A stretch of 64,000 nucleotides of DNA from Streptomyces sp. A 4/2 (GTDB lineage: Bacteria; Actinomycetota; Actinomycetes; Streptomycetales; Streptomycetaceae): assembly GCF_940670765.1 (NCBI RefSeq), contig NZ_CALNVW010000007.1, positions 186,001 through 250,000 on the forward strand. The letters are read 5' to 3'. Positions 63,248 through 64,000 of this stretch are shown here, in pieces. Positions within the stretch are counted from its first letter, which is position 1, and every line of letters begins with the position of its first letter. Made by a program: the position numbers and the translations under genes. The notes beneath the pieces were generated by a model. The model saw only the letters and a list, made by a program, of their open reading frames with translations, was not told where the DNA came from and made no database searches.

Positions 63248-63999
63248 CAGTGCCTCCCGGGCGGTCGGAGCAGTCCCACGGCGGTGTCCACGGCGCCCGC
63301 CACGTCCCCGTCCAGCGGGTAGAGCAGTGTCCGCCCGGCCACCAGGCCCTGGACGGTGGGGAGTCGGAGGGCCAGGCGCCACCGCTCGTACGTGTCCTCC
63401 TGGGCGCCGCCCGGTGCGCCGCCGAGCAGGACGGCGGGCAGTGTGGAGGTCTCCATCACCCGGGCCATGTCGTCGGGGTCGGCGGTGACGGGCACCTTCA
63501 GCCAGGTGTACGCGGAGGTGCCGGCCAGCCCGGAGGCGATGGCGAGGGAACGGGTGACCGCGTCGGCGGTGAGGTCGTTGCGGAGCCGCCCGTCCACCCG
63601 GTGGCAGATGAACGGCTCGACGAAGACCGGCAGTCGGAGGGCCGCCATCTCGTCGATGGCGCGGGCGGTGGAGTGCAGGGTGGCGGGCGAGCCGGGGTCC
63701 TCGTAGTCGATACGGAGCAGGAGCTTGCCCGCGTCGAAGCCGAGGCGGGCCAGGTCCTGGGCCCGGTGGCCGGTGAAGCGGTCGTCGAGTTCGAAGGCCG
63801 CGCCCGCGAGCCCGCCGCGGTTCATGGAGCCCATCACGACCTTGCCCTCCAGCGCGCCGAGGAGCAGCAGGTCCTCCAGGATGTCGGCGGTGGCGAGCAC
63901 CCCGTCGACGCCCGGCCGGGAGAGGGCGAGGCAGAGGCGTTCCAGCAGGTCCAGCCGGTTGGCCATGGCGAGGGACCGGTCGCCGACGGCGAGCGCGCC
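63247..63999 (-). CDS. Cgl0159-like (beta/alpha)8 aldolase-type protein of the inositol operon, N-terminus outside the window
   Basis: The reading frame continues past the right edge; 250 residues are visible. It resembles the class I aldolase-like barrel that lies in actinobacterial inositol clusters (Cgl0159 family, often called deoxyribose-phosphate aldolase). Visible segments are LAVGDRSLAMANRLDLLERL, DGVLATADILEDLLLLGALE, LDDRFTGHRAQDLARLGFDA and LRIDYEDPGSPATLHSTARA. The strand YTWLKVPVTADPDDMARVME carries a lysine that could be the Schiff-base residue. It probably cleaves 2-deoxy-5-keto-gluconate 6-phosphate, the IolJ step. It is one gene upstream of iolB; iolC should lie beyond the edge. 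Confidence 0.82.
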   Translation of the reverse strand, partial: GALAVGDRSLAMANRLDLLERLCLALSRPGVDGVLATADILEDLLLLGALEGKVVMGSMNRGGLAGAAFELDDRFTGHRAQDLARLGFDAGKLLLRIDYEDPGSPATLHSTARAIDEMAALRLPVFVEPFICHRVDGRLRNDLTADAVTRSLAIASGLAGTSAYTWLKVPVTADPDDMARVMETSTLPAVLLGGAPGGAQEDTYERWRLALRLPTVQGLVAGRTLLYPLDGDVAGAVDTAVGLLRPPGRH

Positions 64000-64000
64000 G

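Overview
The window is a piece of a Streptomyces (or very close actinomycete) chromosome. The evidence is very high GC with strong third-position GC bias, GTG and TTG starts behind GGAG-type ribosome sites, many ATGA/GTGA start-stop overlaps, and marker genes of this group: a dynA-dynB-ssbB cluster, a LAETG-type sortase substrate, a DUF397/Scr1-type pair and a DUF574 methyltransferase. I recognise about 46 protein genes, two of them broken, and one tRNA. No rRNA, CRISPR array, intact insertion sequence or prophage is visible.

Layout. 1-3262 (+): the end of a sugar ABC importer operon (two permeases) with a GH4 6-phospho-glycosidase and a BadF-type sugar kinase, closed by a strong hairpin terminator. 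3595-14490 (+): a seven-gene signalling block made of a GlnX-like membrane sensor, a GlnH-like solute-binding protein, a helical protein, a PknG-type kinase, a PP2C phosphatase, a VWA protein and an FHA protein. This is the mycobacterial glnX-glnH-pknG module extended by a phosphatase and a phosphothreonine reader. 14471-15977: a PCMT-like methyltransferase (-) and a truncated globin (+). 16169-23266 (+): an FtsX/MacB-type ABC system with two permeases and an ATPase. 23368-27957: a ROK regulator (-) divergent from a secreted GH89 alpha-N-acetylglucosaminidase (+). 28004-30845 (-): ettA, a thioesterase and an unknown gene.

31034-37128 (-): dynA, dynB and ssbB (sporulation division and nucleoid functions), followed by a thioester-domain surface adhesin. 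37456-37528 (+): tRNA-Arg(TCT), next to a roughly 2 kb gene-poor, lower-GC stretch that holds a small secreted ricin-type lectin. 39600-45237 (-): a DUF574 methyltransferase, an NCS1 permease, an amidohydrolase and a two-domain Lrp regulator. 45591-46808 (+): a HAD phosphatase and a TerB-like protein. 47089-50615 (-): an ABC-2 permease and an unusual hydrolase-ABC ATPase fusion. 50809-52655 (-): a Scr1 remnant, DUF397, an APH(6)-like kinase and an ANT-like nucleotidyltransferase, all overlapping. 52696-53962: a lipoprotein (+) and a frameshifted gene (-). 54032-58730 (-): a phospholipase C-type phosphoesterase and efeB-efeO. 58927-64000 (-): a myo-inositol catabolic operon (aldolase-like gene, iolB, iolD, iolA/mmsA) running off the end.

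Two themes cut across the window. One is signalling through zinc-ribbon proteins in the PknG block. The other is the number of short tandem minisatellites (16-19 bp units) in intergenic spacers, at 6134, 23247, 24673 and 45326, plus shorter direct repeats elsewhere; these are candidate variable loci or regulatory arrays. All functional calls come from reading motifs and gene order; no database search was possible.
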